Under the pieces are notes generated by a model, which did not search any database, had not been told where the DNA came from, and saw only the letters and a program-made list of their open reading frames with translations. Below are positions 46,626 to 57,000 of a stretch of 64,000 nt of DNA, in pieces; position 1 is the first letter of the stretch; each line of letters starts with the position of its first letter. The position numbers and the translations under genes are program-made. The stretch is from Berberis thunbergii (taxonomy: Eukaryota; Streptophyta; Magnoliopsida; Ranunculales; Berberidaceae). The stretch covers positions 1 through 64,000 of the forward strand of contig QNQO01005873.1 in the NCBI GenBank assembly GCA_003290165.1, given 5' to 3'.

Positions 46626-47426
46626 ACTATTAGTTCTTTCAAGATTTGTCTACACCAATGCTTCACTGCTCTAATATTTACCCTCTTGTGCTTCTGCCTA
46701 TATCTAATCAAAAGAGAATCAAAATTACAAAAAACATTACAACCCTAAATTCCAAATCTCAAGTACCATACTCATAAACACTGAAAATAGAAATCAATGA
46801 AATCCCATGAAAACTTACTGTCTCAGAGTCTCAGAGTCCCAGAAGTGAACATCTCAGTTACAAAATAGATGTTCCTATTGGCCGTATCAACCCAAGAGGT
46901 GTAAAATTTCATGATGTTTTTGTGCTTCAAGGTCTTGAGAAGATGGATTTCACAGTAAAGCCTCTCAAGATCCTCAGGGCTCTGAAGGAAATCATACAGC
47001 TTGACTTGGTTCCAAGCCACTTCAATCCCTTCGAACTTATCAAAAGCTCTGTAACTGCAACACCCAAACCCAAAAAGGAAGAAAATCCACCAACATAGAA
47101 CTAAATCAACATATACCCATCTCATAAAACTGCAAAAGTTCTCATAAAAAACTGAAATTTCTTCAAAATCTCAAAAAGGGATGAAAAAATAACAAATAGG
47201 GTTTTAAGTTTCTTACACTGTCTTTGAAGCTCCTTTCCCAAGGATCTCATTGTACTGAAAAACCAACAAAATTAGAACCAAATATCATAAATGAAGAACA
47301 TAAAGAAGAACCCAAACAAGCAACAAAGTAGAGATTTTTAAGTACCCTTCCATATCTTCCAGTTGGATCAACTTCAACAAACTCAGACTCACCCTCATCT
47401 GGTTCATATGGTCTCATTCCAATCAT
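46626..47426 (-). pseudogene. WNK kinase N-terminal fragment
   Basis: Four exons with correct GT-AG borders: 47346-47426 (start ATG at 47426, 27 codons, SEFVEVDPTGRYGR), 47217-47254 (YNEILGKGASKTV), 46819-47054 ([52 protein letters not shown]) and 46626-46703 ([23 protein letters not shown]). This is the N-lobe of a plant WNK (with-no-lysine) Ser/Thr kinase; the glycine loop GKGASKTVYRAFD and VAWNQV lacking the usual lysine are WNK hallmarks. The catalytic HRDLK and DLG regions are gone. An 8-bp duplication (GACTCTGA) near the end of exon 3 introduces a stop. A CT-rich leader precedes the ATG. Confidence 0.92.
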
Positions 47427-47700
47427 TTCTCTCTAAAAAGAGGTGAATCGAAAGAGGGAGGGCGACGGAGAGATGGAGGGAGCAATGAGGGAGATGAAGA
47501 TAAAGATATGGAGAGAGCAGTGAGGGCGATTGAGAGATAGAGGGAGCAGTGAGGGAGATGGCGAGATGGAGGGAGCAGTGAGGGAGGGAGATGGAGATAT
47601 GGAGAGAGCATGGGAGGGAGATGGAGATATGGAGAGAGCATGGGAGGGAGATGGCGAGATGAGGGAGGGTGGACATCGAGCTCTATCTAACTCGAGCGCC
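47427..47700 (-). promoter_or_regulatory. CT-rich leader before the WNK start
   Basis: On the minus strand this is a run of CTCCCTC / CATATCTCCATCTCC repeats leading to the WNK ATG (47426), like a plant 5' untranslated region but expanded as low-complexity repeats. It gives three spurious overlapping Ser/Pro-rich frames. Likely the 5' leader captured with WNK (inference). Confidence 0.5.
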
Positions 47701-47843
47701 CAGTAAAACGAGGGAGCGCGAAAATCCCGCCATTTTTTTTGTAGCGTTTTCATTTTTGTTTACGCCAAAAATTTCATCATTGATAGCGTATTTAGTAAAA
47801 ACGCTATTAACAAATGTTATTATTGGGCATTTGTGTTGTAGTG
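47701..47843. repeat. CACTA 3 right TIR and subterminal repeats
   Basis: Contains TTTAGTAAAAACGCTATTA and AAATGAAAACGCTAC (minus) units before GTTGTAGTG. It is sparser than the left side. By comparison with elements 1 and 2 this is the promoter-side terminus. Confidence 0.7.
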
Positions 47844-47865
47844 TCAGCTCCTGATTCGGCGCTAC

Positions 47866-49683
47866 TTATATACACGTAATTATTACAAAATATATCCATT
47901 AATTTATATATGTTAGTGCTACAATTAATATATTTTATTTTAATTATTTCATTTTTATGTTTTTATAGGAATTTGCATGCGTGAACGATAAAATCGCGTT
48001 AAGGCGATAATTTGAGGAAATGATTAATTTGTTGATTCTAGCGGTGGTGTAAAATAGTGGTTCACATATCTAAACCTAACCCAAATAAGCCTAGGTCCAC
48101 TTAGTTTAATCAAGCCCAAGCCCAGAAAGCTAGAAACCTAAGCCCAACCTAACAGGGAAATAGGGGAACCCTATTTAGGTTTCTCTCTTCCCATCTCTTT
48201 GGGAGGATGTTCTTCCACGTTTTCTGCTCCTTCTCGCTTTTCCAGCCTCCATCTCCACCTCCACCTGGACAGAGACATAGAGCCCTATGTCTCTCGCCAC
48301 TAACCAACCACCATCACCACCGTCCAAGCCACCGCCGTCCCTGTTTCCTCCACGCACCCTGTTCCTGTCTTTTGTTCACCTCGCCACCGCCCAACATCCT
48401 CCATCACAAACAAATCTCGCACGCCACCACCGCAAGCAGCAGAAACAGGGAGCACCTCCCTGTTTCGCCGCCCTGTTTCCTTGTTCCATTCTATCCCGTC
48501 TTCACTCTTTCCATCTTTCTCCCTTTTTTCGCCTTCGGTCTCTCTCCCTGTTCCATCTCACTCCATCACCACCGCAACAAAATCGCCTCTCTCTTTTAGG
48601 GCCGCCACCACCGCGACAGAGTCCTCCCTGTTTCACCCCCTCGTTCTCTGTCTCCTTCAAGTTTGTATCCCTCTCACTCTTTTCATATCTCTCTGTTCTT
48701 GCAGGTGCCGAAGACGATCGGAAGATGAAGGAACGCTCGCGAGGAGCGAAGCAGCGGCGGCGGAGCAGGAGGTATCGCGCTGGAGATGAAGGCAGATCCG
48801 CGCGACTGTTAGGTGGGAGAAAAACACATTTTTGAATCAGTTCGCTATTAGCACCTCAGCCCATTGCTGTGTATCACCACAGTGCAATTGCTGAGATTTC
48901 TCGGGATTCGTGCTCATACAAGAATAGATGACTTCCTCCTCCAATGATGCTGTGACCACCACCACCATGAGTCACTAAACCCCACACAAGGTGAAGAGGT
49001 GAACTCGTAGATGTAACGCACTAAATTAGTAATTGATTCGCTTTAAGTTTTCACGACGAATAATGATGTTTAATGATTCTCACTTTTATTTAATATAGAA
49101 ATTTATGTTGTTTCAGTGACAAGGATTTCATAGATTTCTTCGTAGATTGTTATTTTCCGGTGGTTATCTTTTCTTCTCCATATAAGCTTAGTCACGCTTT
49201 TCTTATGTGTAGAATGTTTAAGAATTAATTGATTCCGGTAGGTTAGTTATACGTGATTGTCATTTATTACGATATTGTCTCCAGATATATCGTAAGTTTA
49301 GGATATCACATATGACAGACCTTTGTGTTTTTTTAGAAGAAGTGAAATCTAAAATTCATTTACATTAGGGTATATTAATGCATAAAAGATTATTTTTCTG
49401 ATTACGTCGTTTGGGATGTGAAACACGTAGTTGAGTCATCATAGAGAATCAATACTAGTTGGCGCGTGAAGTCTATGAGGGATTCTTGGAACCTTGTGAT
49501 TCTTCCAAACTTAATTTTCATTAAATTAAATTCAATTTTGTATTTTAAATTTGTTAGAATTTCTTAACTTTAGTTTCGCATAGTTTGTCTTCTTTAACCT
49601 TGTTTTGTAGATCGTTTTTCCTCGTAGGATCGACACTCCATTCTTTACTGCAATTGACCACGTGTACTGTTTGGGCGTAATCA
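47866..49683 (+). repeat. 5' LTR of the complete element
   Basis: Starts TTATATACACGTAATTATTA (the partner has TGATATACACG) and ends GGGCGTAATCA. Length 1818 bp. Relative to the 3' LTR it carries an extra 132 bp between two copies of CCCTGTTTCC (48339-48348, 48471-48480), and a smaller extra block near 48590-48620. Its open frames are not genes. Confidence 0.92.
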
Positions 49684-49708
49684 AATTTTGGCGCCGTTGC
49701 CGGGGAAC
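49684..49708 (+). promoter_or_regulatory. Primer binding site
   Basis: TTTTGGCGCCGTTGCCGGGG immediately after the LTR. TGGCGCCGTTGCCGGGG is complementary to the 3' end of plant tRNA-Asp, the usual primer of Athila-type elements (established knowledge). Confidence 0.8.
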
Positions 49709-49848
49709 AAGCGTCATTCTACTAGGAAGGTTTCGGGTATTATCTTTCTTGCTCATTGTTTATTTTATTTTATTCTATTTTTAGGTTTTAGGTCCAGTTT
49801 AATTTTTATTTTGTTTTATTTTATTTCTAAAAAAAAAAAATTGGGGCA

Positions 49849-50500
49849 GTGAGTTGGAATAGAGACCACTTAAGGAGACTAATTAGGATCCCAAATTTAG
49901 AACACCCACAAATTCACATTGAGACCGAATTAAGTCCTACTTCTAACACCATGAGTAATCACGAAGATGACCATGTTCGGTCGCTAAAGGACTATCTCCA
50001 CCCCACACGCATTGCTACTCCATTATGTATCATGTTTGCACCAAGTACACCAAAGTTAGATTTTAAGCCGGGTATGATACAATTATTACCCACTTTTCAT
50101 GGCCTAGAAAGTGAGAATCATTATGTTCACATTAGAAAATTCGAGGAAGTTGTGGCCACCTTTCGCAACAAAGTTGAGGCTGTAGACTCGGTTAGACTAA
50201 GGTTTTTTCCTTTTTCCCTTAAGGAAAAAGCGAAGAGTTGGCTATACTCTTTGCGACCAAGGTTTATAGGTTCGTGGGAGGAGATGACCCAAGCATTTTA
50301 ATAAATACTTTCCTCACCACAAAACCAATGGTCTAAAGAGACAGATTTCAACCTTTACCCAAAAGAATAGCGAGACATTATATCAAGCATGGGAAAGGTT
50401 CAAGGATCTTTTGAATACATGCCCACACCATGGGTATGAGAGCTGGCAAGAAATCGAAAATGCATAGTGAGATTCTAGAACCCTTGAAACAGGTTAAAAT
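49849..50500 (+). pseudogene. gag remnant of the complete element
   Basis: From ATG 49951 (MSNHEDDHVRSLKDYLHP) the frame stays open to 50301, including FKPGMIQLLPTFHGLESENH, SVRLRFFPFSLKEKAKSWLY and SWEEMTQAF, the retrotransposon gag domain. One base beyond the expected KYFPHHKTNGLKRQ continuation shifts the frame at about 50300; the text then continues as QISTFTQKNSETLYQAWERF and DLLNTCPHHGYESWQ, and stops. The zinc knuckle is not seen. The element cannot make full Gag. Confidence 0.85.
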
Positions 50501-52981
50501 TAACTTACCTTTGTTGCATGTGATTAAACCAGGTACCAACTTATGCGAGGGTCATCAAGGATCTATGCACTATCAAGAGGAAACATCAGGTGGTTGCTAT
50601 TTTTGAGTGGACTAATCCTCAACTTTTCAGGTTGTTGGTATACGATTCCTTAACCCTTTTGACTCGCTTATATCATAGACTAGGTTTGGAGGTGAATGTT
50701 CCCTATGTTCTTCCTCGTCACTTCATGGTATATCTTTTATGAGGGAGAATATATGTCGGGCTGAAGACGTTAAACCAAGCGCTCCTAAGAGGCAGTCTAG
50801 CCTTAGTTGTGTGTCTTTGTTGTTAGTTTAGATTGATTTTCGAGTACCCTATTTAGTTGTGTTTCACTCATACTCGTTAGCTCCATAACATTTTTGACTT
50901 ACAACTTGCCTTTTTTTGTTTTCTTTGTTAATGTCGAGTCTGCATTTTATCGATTTCTAATGAAAACTCCATGATTCTTATGTTTCTGAGCGTTCATTGG
51001 TGGAAGATTTCATCGAAATTGGTAAAAAGATTCACCATGGTAATATCACTCTAACCCTCATCTTTTCATTTTTCTTCATTTGTCATGATTATTATTTTAT
51101 ACATTGAAGTCAATGTTTGGTTTAGGTTTGGGGGTGTGGTTTATTGGATTTTTTGTGCAATTTTCAAAAATCTTTGAGCTTAAAACGTATTTTACAATTA
51201 AATCGAGTCATTTTTGTGTTCTACTCAATCTCCATTGAATACTTAGATGATTACGGTAATTGTGTAAAATCTTTATAAAATGCATTCGAAATTTGAACTC
51301 TTGGTGAATTTTAAAAAAAAAGTGAAAAAAGGGTTTTGAGTTTCTTAGAGAATATTTTTGTGGCCTTTAATTTTGAGAAAACACATACTAACACGTGTCA
51401 CACAGTTATATTAGTGGAAAACATGGTATTTGATATTATCCTTATGTTAGATGTATTTCGTGAGACGTTTCAACTCGACTATTCATGCACTATAAGCCAA
51501 GTCAACATGATTTGAAGTTGATTAGTGAGATATTGAACTAGAAAAACCTTAGAATAATAGTGGAGACGTAACCCTTGTGAGCTTTGAGTCATTCTTTATT
51601 TTTTTGAGGGTTATTAATTACATTCTGATTTTTCTTGAGTCCACATTATTTCGTTGATGATCTCATTATTCTTGATTTTCTTATTGATTGCTTTAAGAAT
51701 GACATAAAACTTGAATCTTTACACTAGAACTTCTTGCTTTATTTAATTGAGATGTCCTAGTACCAACTAGAACTTTTGAAGTGATATAAGCATTTATTTC
51801 TTTAAACAATCCTTAGCCTTTTAGCCTACCCAATAATAAATATCCATTTGCAGCCCTTTGAGCCTTTAAATAGCATTTTCTTTGTTATCTCCATTCCCAA
51901 TACATACTCTAATCAAGGAGTAATACATTTATTATTTTATCCTTACCCAATTTTCTGAGAATGTATACGGTGAGATATATTTATGGAATGGGCAAATAAA
52001 AAATATATATATAAAAAAATAGATATTTCATGTTCCCTCAAAATAAAAGTGTTGGATTGTATCAATGGGGAAAAGCATGATAAAAAAAATTAAAAAAATT
52101 GCGATTGAAGAAGAAAATAATGAAGAAAAAGTTAATGGTGTACAACATTGATTTGTTCTTCAATGCCCTATGTGTTTATTCAATGGTGTATCCATTCTCA
52201 GGAAATCTTTGTATTCTTTTTGTCCATTATTGTTTGCCATAATCCAAGCCCCAATACAACCTAGTAAAGACCTGATTGATCTTAAGAGAAAGTTAACTTA
52301 ATAGATGTGGAGATTGAATAGGCAATAACTATGGTGCTTGTTTCATCATTCTCAAAAGTAATTAATATTCCGGTCCATGAGATCATATTCATTTCACTCT
52401 TTGAAAATTCCATTTTTCATGATAATTATATGTGAGACGTTTGCATTTTCCATAGTATTTTCTTTTCCTCACATATGAATTGAGTGCCCAATCTCTGAGT
52501 GTTTCATTTCTGAGCGACATGAGAGAATTGTAGTCAAACGTCTTTTCTAAAGGTAATCTTGTCACATCTTTACTATGAGATGAAGAGTTATGTTGATAAG
52601 GCTCCTCACACACACACTTCGAGTTGAGAATGATTATGAAATTCATTTAACCTTTAGATACTGTTAAATTATTGTACTCTATTGATATACTTTTGTGACA
52701 TTATTAGTTTGTTGTTTTTCTTGAATTATAAGCAATCAGAAAAATACTCTAAGGGAAAAAAAATGTTCATATGTTTTGCATTATGTTTTTAGAAAATAGA
52801 TTTTGTTTTATTGAGTCAGTAATGTTTGGGGGTAGCATTTCTGAAAACCCTCACGAGACTATAATTCGGACTCTAGAGGTTTAAAGCCTTGTTCCACGTT
52901 AAGGTAAGTGCAACCGTGATTCATACGAAAGTGAGTTAGGATTTTATTCTTTATTTTGTTTTGCTCGAGGACTAGCAAAAT
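50501..52981 (+). other. Internal region without pol
   Basis: A short pol remnant is readable (CEEPYQ-like frames are random; RVIKDLCTIKRKHQ at about 50545-50590 matches the gag-pro linker). ACGTTAAACCAAGCGCTCCT at about 50768, a hallmark found at the end of pol in related elements, follows at once, so RT, RNase H and integrase are deleted between. The remaining 2.2 kb is AT-rich and non-coding. Confidence 0.65.
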
Positions 52982-52998
52982 ATAGGTTTGGGGGTATT
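52982..52998 (+). promoter_or_regulatory. Polypurine tract
   Basis: ATAGGTTTGGGGGTATT directly before the 3' LTR; primer for plus-strand DNA synthesis in related elements. Confidence 0.6.
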
Positions 52999-54655
52999 TG
53001 ATATACACGTAATTATTAGAAAATATATCCCTTAATTTATATATGTTAGTGCTTCAATTAATATATTTTATTCTAATTATTTTATTTTTATGTTTTTGTA
53101 GGAATTTGCACACGTGAACGATAAAATCGCATTAAGGCGATAATTTGAGGAAATGATTAATTTGTTGATTCTAGCAGTGGTGTAAAATAGTGGTTCACAT
53201 ATCTAAACCTGACCCAAATAAGCCTAGGTCCACTTAGTTTAATCAAGCCCAAGCCCAGAAAGCTAGAAACCTAAGCCCAGCCTAACAAGGAAATAGGGGA
53301 ACCCTATTTAGGTTTTTCTCTTCCCTTCTCTTTTGGAGGCTGCTCTTCCACGTTTTCTACTCCTTCTCTCTTTTCCAGTCGCCATCACCACCTCCACCTG
53401 GGTTGAGACATAGAGCCCTGTGTCTCTCGCCACAAACCAACCACCATCACCACCGTCCAAGCCACCGCAGTCCCTGTTTCCTTGTTCCATTCTCTCCTGT
53501 CTTCACTCTTTCCATCTCTCTCTTTTTTGGCCTTCGGTTTCTCTCCTTATTCCATCTCACTCCATCACCACCGCGACCACCGCGACAGAGTCCTCCCTGT
53601 TTCGCCCCCTCGTTCTCTTTCTCCTTCGAGTTTGTATCTCTCACACTCTTTCCATCTATCTCTCTGTGTTCTTGCAAGTGCCAGAGACGATCGGAGGACG
53701 AAGGAACGCTCGCGAGGAGGGAAGCAATGGCGGCAGAGCAAGAGGTGTCGCGCTGGAGATGAAGGCAGAGCCACATGACTGTTAGGTGGGAGAAAAACTA
53801 ATTTTTGAATCAGTTTGCTATTCGTACCTCAGCCCATTGCTGTGTACCACCATAGTGCAGCAGCTGTGATTTCTCGAGATTCGTGCGAGTACAAGAAGAT
53901 ATGACTTCCTCCTCCAATGATGCTGTGATCACCACCACCATGAGTCGCTAAACCCCACGCAAGGTGAAGAGGTGAACTCGTAGATGTAACGCACTAAATT
54001 AGTAATTGATTCGCTTTAAGTTTTCACGACGAATAATGATGTTTAATGATTCTCACTTTTATTTAATATAGAAATTTATGTTGTTTCAGTGATAAGGATT
54101 TCATAGATTTCTTCGTAGATTGTTATTATTTCGGTGGTTATCTTTTCTTCTCCATATAAGCTTAGTCACGCTTTTCTTATGTGTGGAATGTTTAAAAATT
54201 AATTGATTCCGGTAGGTTAGTTATACGTGATCGTCATTTATTACGATATTGTCTCCGGATATATCGTAAGTTTAGGATATCACATATGACAGACCTTTGT
54301 GTTTTTTTAAAGAAGTGAAATCTAAAATTCATTTACATTAGGGTATATTAATGCATAAAAGATTATTTTTCCGATTACGTCGTTTGGGATGTGAAACACG
54401 TAGTTGAGTCATCATAGCGAATCAATACTAGTTGGCGCGTGAAGTCTATGAGGGATTCTTGAACCTTGTGATTCTTCCAAACTTAATTTTCATTAAATTA
54501 AATTCAATTTCGTATTTTAAATTTGTTAGAATTTCTTAACTTTAGTTTCGCATAGTTTTTCTTCCTTAACTTTGTTGTGTAGATCGTTTTACCTCGTGGG
54601 ATCGACACCTCATTCTTTATTGCAATTGACCGCGTGTACTGTTTGGGCATAATCA
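52999..54655 (+). repeat. 3' LTR of the complete element
   Basis: Starts TGATATACACGTAATTATTA and ends GGGCATAATCA, 1657 bp. It is nearly identical to the 5' LTR apart from scattered substitutions and two deletions. The larger deletion (132 bp) has its breakpoint at a single CCCTGTTTCC at about 53471, as expected for slippage between direct repeats. Confidence 0.92.
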
Positions 54656-55034
54656 GCTACCTTTCGAGATTATGTCTGATGCCTCTATCTACGTGGTAGG
54701 TGCAATTTTGGGTCAGAAAGTTAACAAACTTCCTCATGTCATCTACTATGCTAGCAAGACTCTGAATGAGGCTCAACTCAATTACTCGACCACGGAGAAA
54801 GATATGTTAGTCATTGTTTATGCATTAGAAAAATTTTGTTCCTATCTCATTGGAGCTAAAGTCATTGTGTACACTGACCATGCAACCTTTAGATACCTTC
54901 TCAATAAGAATGAGAACAAACCTAGTTTGATCCGATGGGTCCTTTTGCTTCAAGAATTTGATCTTGAAATACGAGATAAGTCAGGTACAGAAAATGTGAT
55001 CGCTGACCACTTGCCTAGGCTAATAGCACAGTGA
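54656..55034 (+). pseudogene. Athila-like RNase H domain
   Basis: Continues the pol fragment broken at 47860: [20 protein letters not shown] (from about 54660), [60 protein letters not shown] and [18 protein letters not shown]. All four acidic catalytic positions of the Ty3/gypsy RNase H appear to be there (SDAS, E of TEKDML, TDH, ADHL). The frame is open for 120 codons, unusually well preserved next to the decayed RT, but it cannot be expressed in phase because of the nested insertions. Confidence 0.88.
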
Positions 55035-55635
55035 TCTACTACTATCTTGCCCATTCAAGAGGACTTCCCAGATGGACAACTTCACTTGGTAGAGTAAGAG
55101 CTTCCTTAGTGTGCTGACATTGTCAATTTTTTAGCAACTAAGAAACTTCACACTGGTCTAAGCCAGATCGTCAATTATTATTCTTGGGATGAGCCATATT
55201 TGTACAAATACTGCCCTAACCAACTTATCATAAGATGTGTTCCAAAAGTTGAATAGTTGAACATTCTCTGCTTTTGCCATGATTAAGCTTGTAGTGGGCA
55301 TTTCAGTTCTAAGAAAATTGCGGAGAAGGTTCTTCAATCGGGTTTTTATTGGCCTGCCATTTTTTGAGGTGCCCATGAGTATTGTAAAGTCTGTCACCGA
55401 TGTCAACAACTTGGGCGAATAACTCGTCGACACAAGATGCCTCTGGATCCTATTCTAGTGGTTTAAGTTTTTGATGTTTGGGGCATGATTTTATGGGACC
55501 GTTTCCATCTTCCCATGGGTATCAATACATCCTTCTTGCAGTGGATTACTTTCTAAATGGATAGATGTCATTCCTCCCAAGGGTATCATTAGTGATGGGG
55601 GTAAGCTTTCCTGTAATCGCTTCTTTGAGCATCTT
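55035..55635 (+). pseudogene. Athila-like integrase, truncated
   Basis: After the RNase H, frame-shifted text reads the integrase zinc region (CHD...SGHFSSKKIAEKVLQSGFYW, CKVCHRCQQLGR) at about 55270-55420, then DPILVV and VFDVWGMI at about 55447-55490, then ISDGGKLSCNRFFEHLV at about 55588-55635 from the catalytic core. It is cut there by the remainder of the middle Tat LTR. Several stops. Integrase would join element DNA to the chromosome; this copy is dead. Confidence 0.8.
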
Positions 55636-55666
55636 GTTAAGCAGGGAGCGGAAAATGACATCATCA
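55636..55666 (+). repeat. Middle Tat LTR, 3' end
   Basis: TTAAGCAGGGAGCGGAAAAT followed by GACATCATCA, aligning with the end of the T1 LTR (TTAAGCAGTGAAGAAGGAGA ... CTACATCA). It is followed by ATTTGGCGTAGTTCATGGGG, the primer-site junction of T3. It shows that the pol fragment 37106-55635 is inserted inside the LTR. Confidence 0.65.
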
Positions 55667-55740
55667 ATTTGGCGTAGTTCATGGGGACGACAGAATTCTA
55701 ACTTTTCATTAGCGTTGGCTTCTTTTAAAAACCCAGAGAG

Positions 55741-56160
55741 ATGGTGACTACTAGGTCACGCAACAACTGATAACAGGGGGACACATCAAACGATTCGGTT
55801 GGCGCAGTACCGCCGATTTCAGTGGCTCCGGTCATACATGGGCTATAGACTCAAGGCCCAGCGCTGGCGATAGCAGTAGCAGACCCTCAAATCGATAGCC
55901 TGTTAGATGTACTTAAATCCATAAAGAATTGGGAGGAACTGAAGTGGACCCCGAAGACACACGGAGACCCCTCCAAGTGTGACAACGGTAAGTATTACGC
56001 ATACCACAAGGAGAGCGACCACGACACCAATGACTGCAAAAATCTGAAGTATGAGGTCGAATACTAGATCCGCAGAGGCAAATTGAAAGAGTTTCTGAAA
56101 TCTAAGAAGCGAACAGAACAAACAAGGGACAGGGGGGAGTCAATTAAATGAAGTAGATTA
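55741..56160 (+). pseudogene. T3 gag remnant, internally deleted
   Basis: ATG at 55741 opens MVTTRSRNN, followed by stops. From about 55890 it reads DPQIDSLLDVLKSIKNWEEL, TPKTHGDPSKCDNGKYYAYH, HDTNDCKNLKYEVEY and GKLKEFLKSKK. This is the C-terminal, CCHC-like part of gag; the main gag core present in T2 (about 18534-19200) is deleted. Non-functional. Confidence 0.78.
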
Positions 56161-56289
56161 GGAGACTCCAGGGATAATATACGTCCTTCAAGGAGTTGGA
56201 CCGAATGAAGACCAGTTGTACAAATCTCACAAGAAGACCTTACTGGAAATGTGGATATAGCTCGCAGAGGAGGACATACACATCTGCCA

Positions 56290-57000
56290 CTCAAGGATTC
56301 AGAGCCCCATTCCCACCTTGACCTTTAGGGACAAAGACCTCGAAAGAGTTCGAGCGCCACATAACGACGCCCTAATCATCTCGTTCTTCATAGCAAGGTG
56401 GGAGGTAAAGAAAGCTCAGGTGGACACAGAAAACTCGCTCAACGTTTTGTTCTACAACGCGTTCCGTAGAGTGGACCTCAAGGGGAAAACATGACGTCTT
56501 CAGAGCAACCGCTAATCGGATTCAGCGGGGAGAAATGCTTTCCCATCGGAAAGATAAGGTTAGCTACGGTGGCTGGAGAACCGAAGCTAATGAAGGTCCT
56601 ATTTTTGGACTTCATGGTGGTAGATGCCCATCATCCTACAATCGCATCCTGGGACGACCATGGCTCCACCAGATGGAAGAAGTGGTTTCCACCCTTCATC
56701 AGTGTGTTAAGTATACTGCTAACCACTCCGAAGGGACAATACGTGGAGACCAACCTACCACACGAGGCTGCCACTATGCCGCACTAAAACAAATAGAATG
56801 CTCTCAGATTAAGCTACATACTGCAGGACAACCTGACCCAATGCTAGGCCAATCAACAACGGAGGCATCACCTTCAAACAGCGTGGGAGCTTTTTGCTCT
56901 TCCGCCCAGCAAAACGGAGAGGCCATGGAAATTGGGAACACATCCCCCCGATGTTTCGTCGGTACAACGATTGGCCCCTCTACAAGGTTTACTCTTCAGT
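56290..57000 (+). pseudogene. T3 retropepsin remnant
   Basis: Reads APHNDALIISFFIARWEVKK, then VDTENSLNVLFYNAFRRVDL (about 56428), where VDTE replaces the VDTG active site of Ty3/gypsy proteases. It then reads IGFSGEKCFPIGKIRLATVA, LDFMVVDA and, after one frameshift at about 56630, YNRILGRPWLHQMEEVVSTL, HQCVKYTANHSEGTIRGDQP. It ends without RT, running into non-coding DNA at the same point as T2. Confidence 0.8.

Larger units (their letters stand above)
37685..47843 (-). mobile_element. CACTA element 3 (multi-gene Pack-type)
   Basis: Ends CACTACAAGAAAAAGTCTCA (37685) and, inverted, CACTACAACACAAATGCCCA (47843). Exact 3-bp target duplication TCA (37682-37684, 47844-47846). It interrupts the RNase H of the surrounding pol: LHLQSELVS before, APDS after. 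The subterminal repeats differ from elements 1 and 2 (unit TAGCGGTTTTAAAACCGCTA), so it is another family. No transposase. The interior carries fragments of at least six unrelated host genes, all on the minus strand, starting near the right end with the true N-terminus of a WNK kinase. Confidence 0.92.
47866..54655 (+). mobile_element. Complete non-autonomous Ty3/gypsy LTR element
   Basis: Two closely similar LTRs (47866-49683, 52999-54655), a primer site, a gag remnant, no pol, a polypurine tract and an exact 5-bp target duplication GCTAC (47861-47865, 54656-54660). It interrupts the RNase H coding region of the Athila-like pol fragment: GCGCTAC before and GCTACCTTTCGAG after rejoin as the start of RNase H. 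The high LTR similarity makes it one of the youngest insertions in the window. Confidence 0.93.

Noticed and set aside
47404..47753. Three overlapping Ser/Pro/Leu-rich frames on the minus strand
   Set aside because: They result from CTCCCTC-type low-complexity repeats before the WNK start; all frames are open because the repeat lacks stops.
48207..48835. Several overlapping 100-180-codon frames in the LTR of the complete element, repeated at 53403-53785
   Set aside because: They are Pro/Ser/Arg-rich, overlap in several frames on both strands, and lie within a long terminal repeat of CCACC/CTCC-rich composition. No domain is recognisable, and the two LTR copies differ by frame-changing indels.
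49681..49710. tRNA gene suggested by the TGGCGCCGTTGCCGGGG match to tRNA-Asp
   Set aside because: Only the 3' acceptor-side complement is present, immediately after an LTR, which is the retrotransposon primer binding site. No cloverleaf is present.
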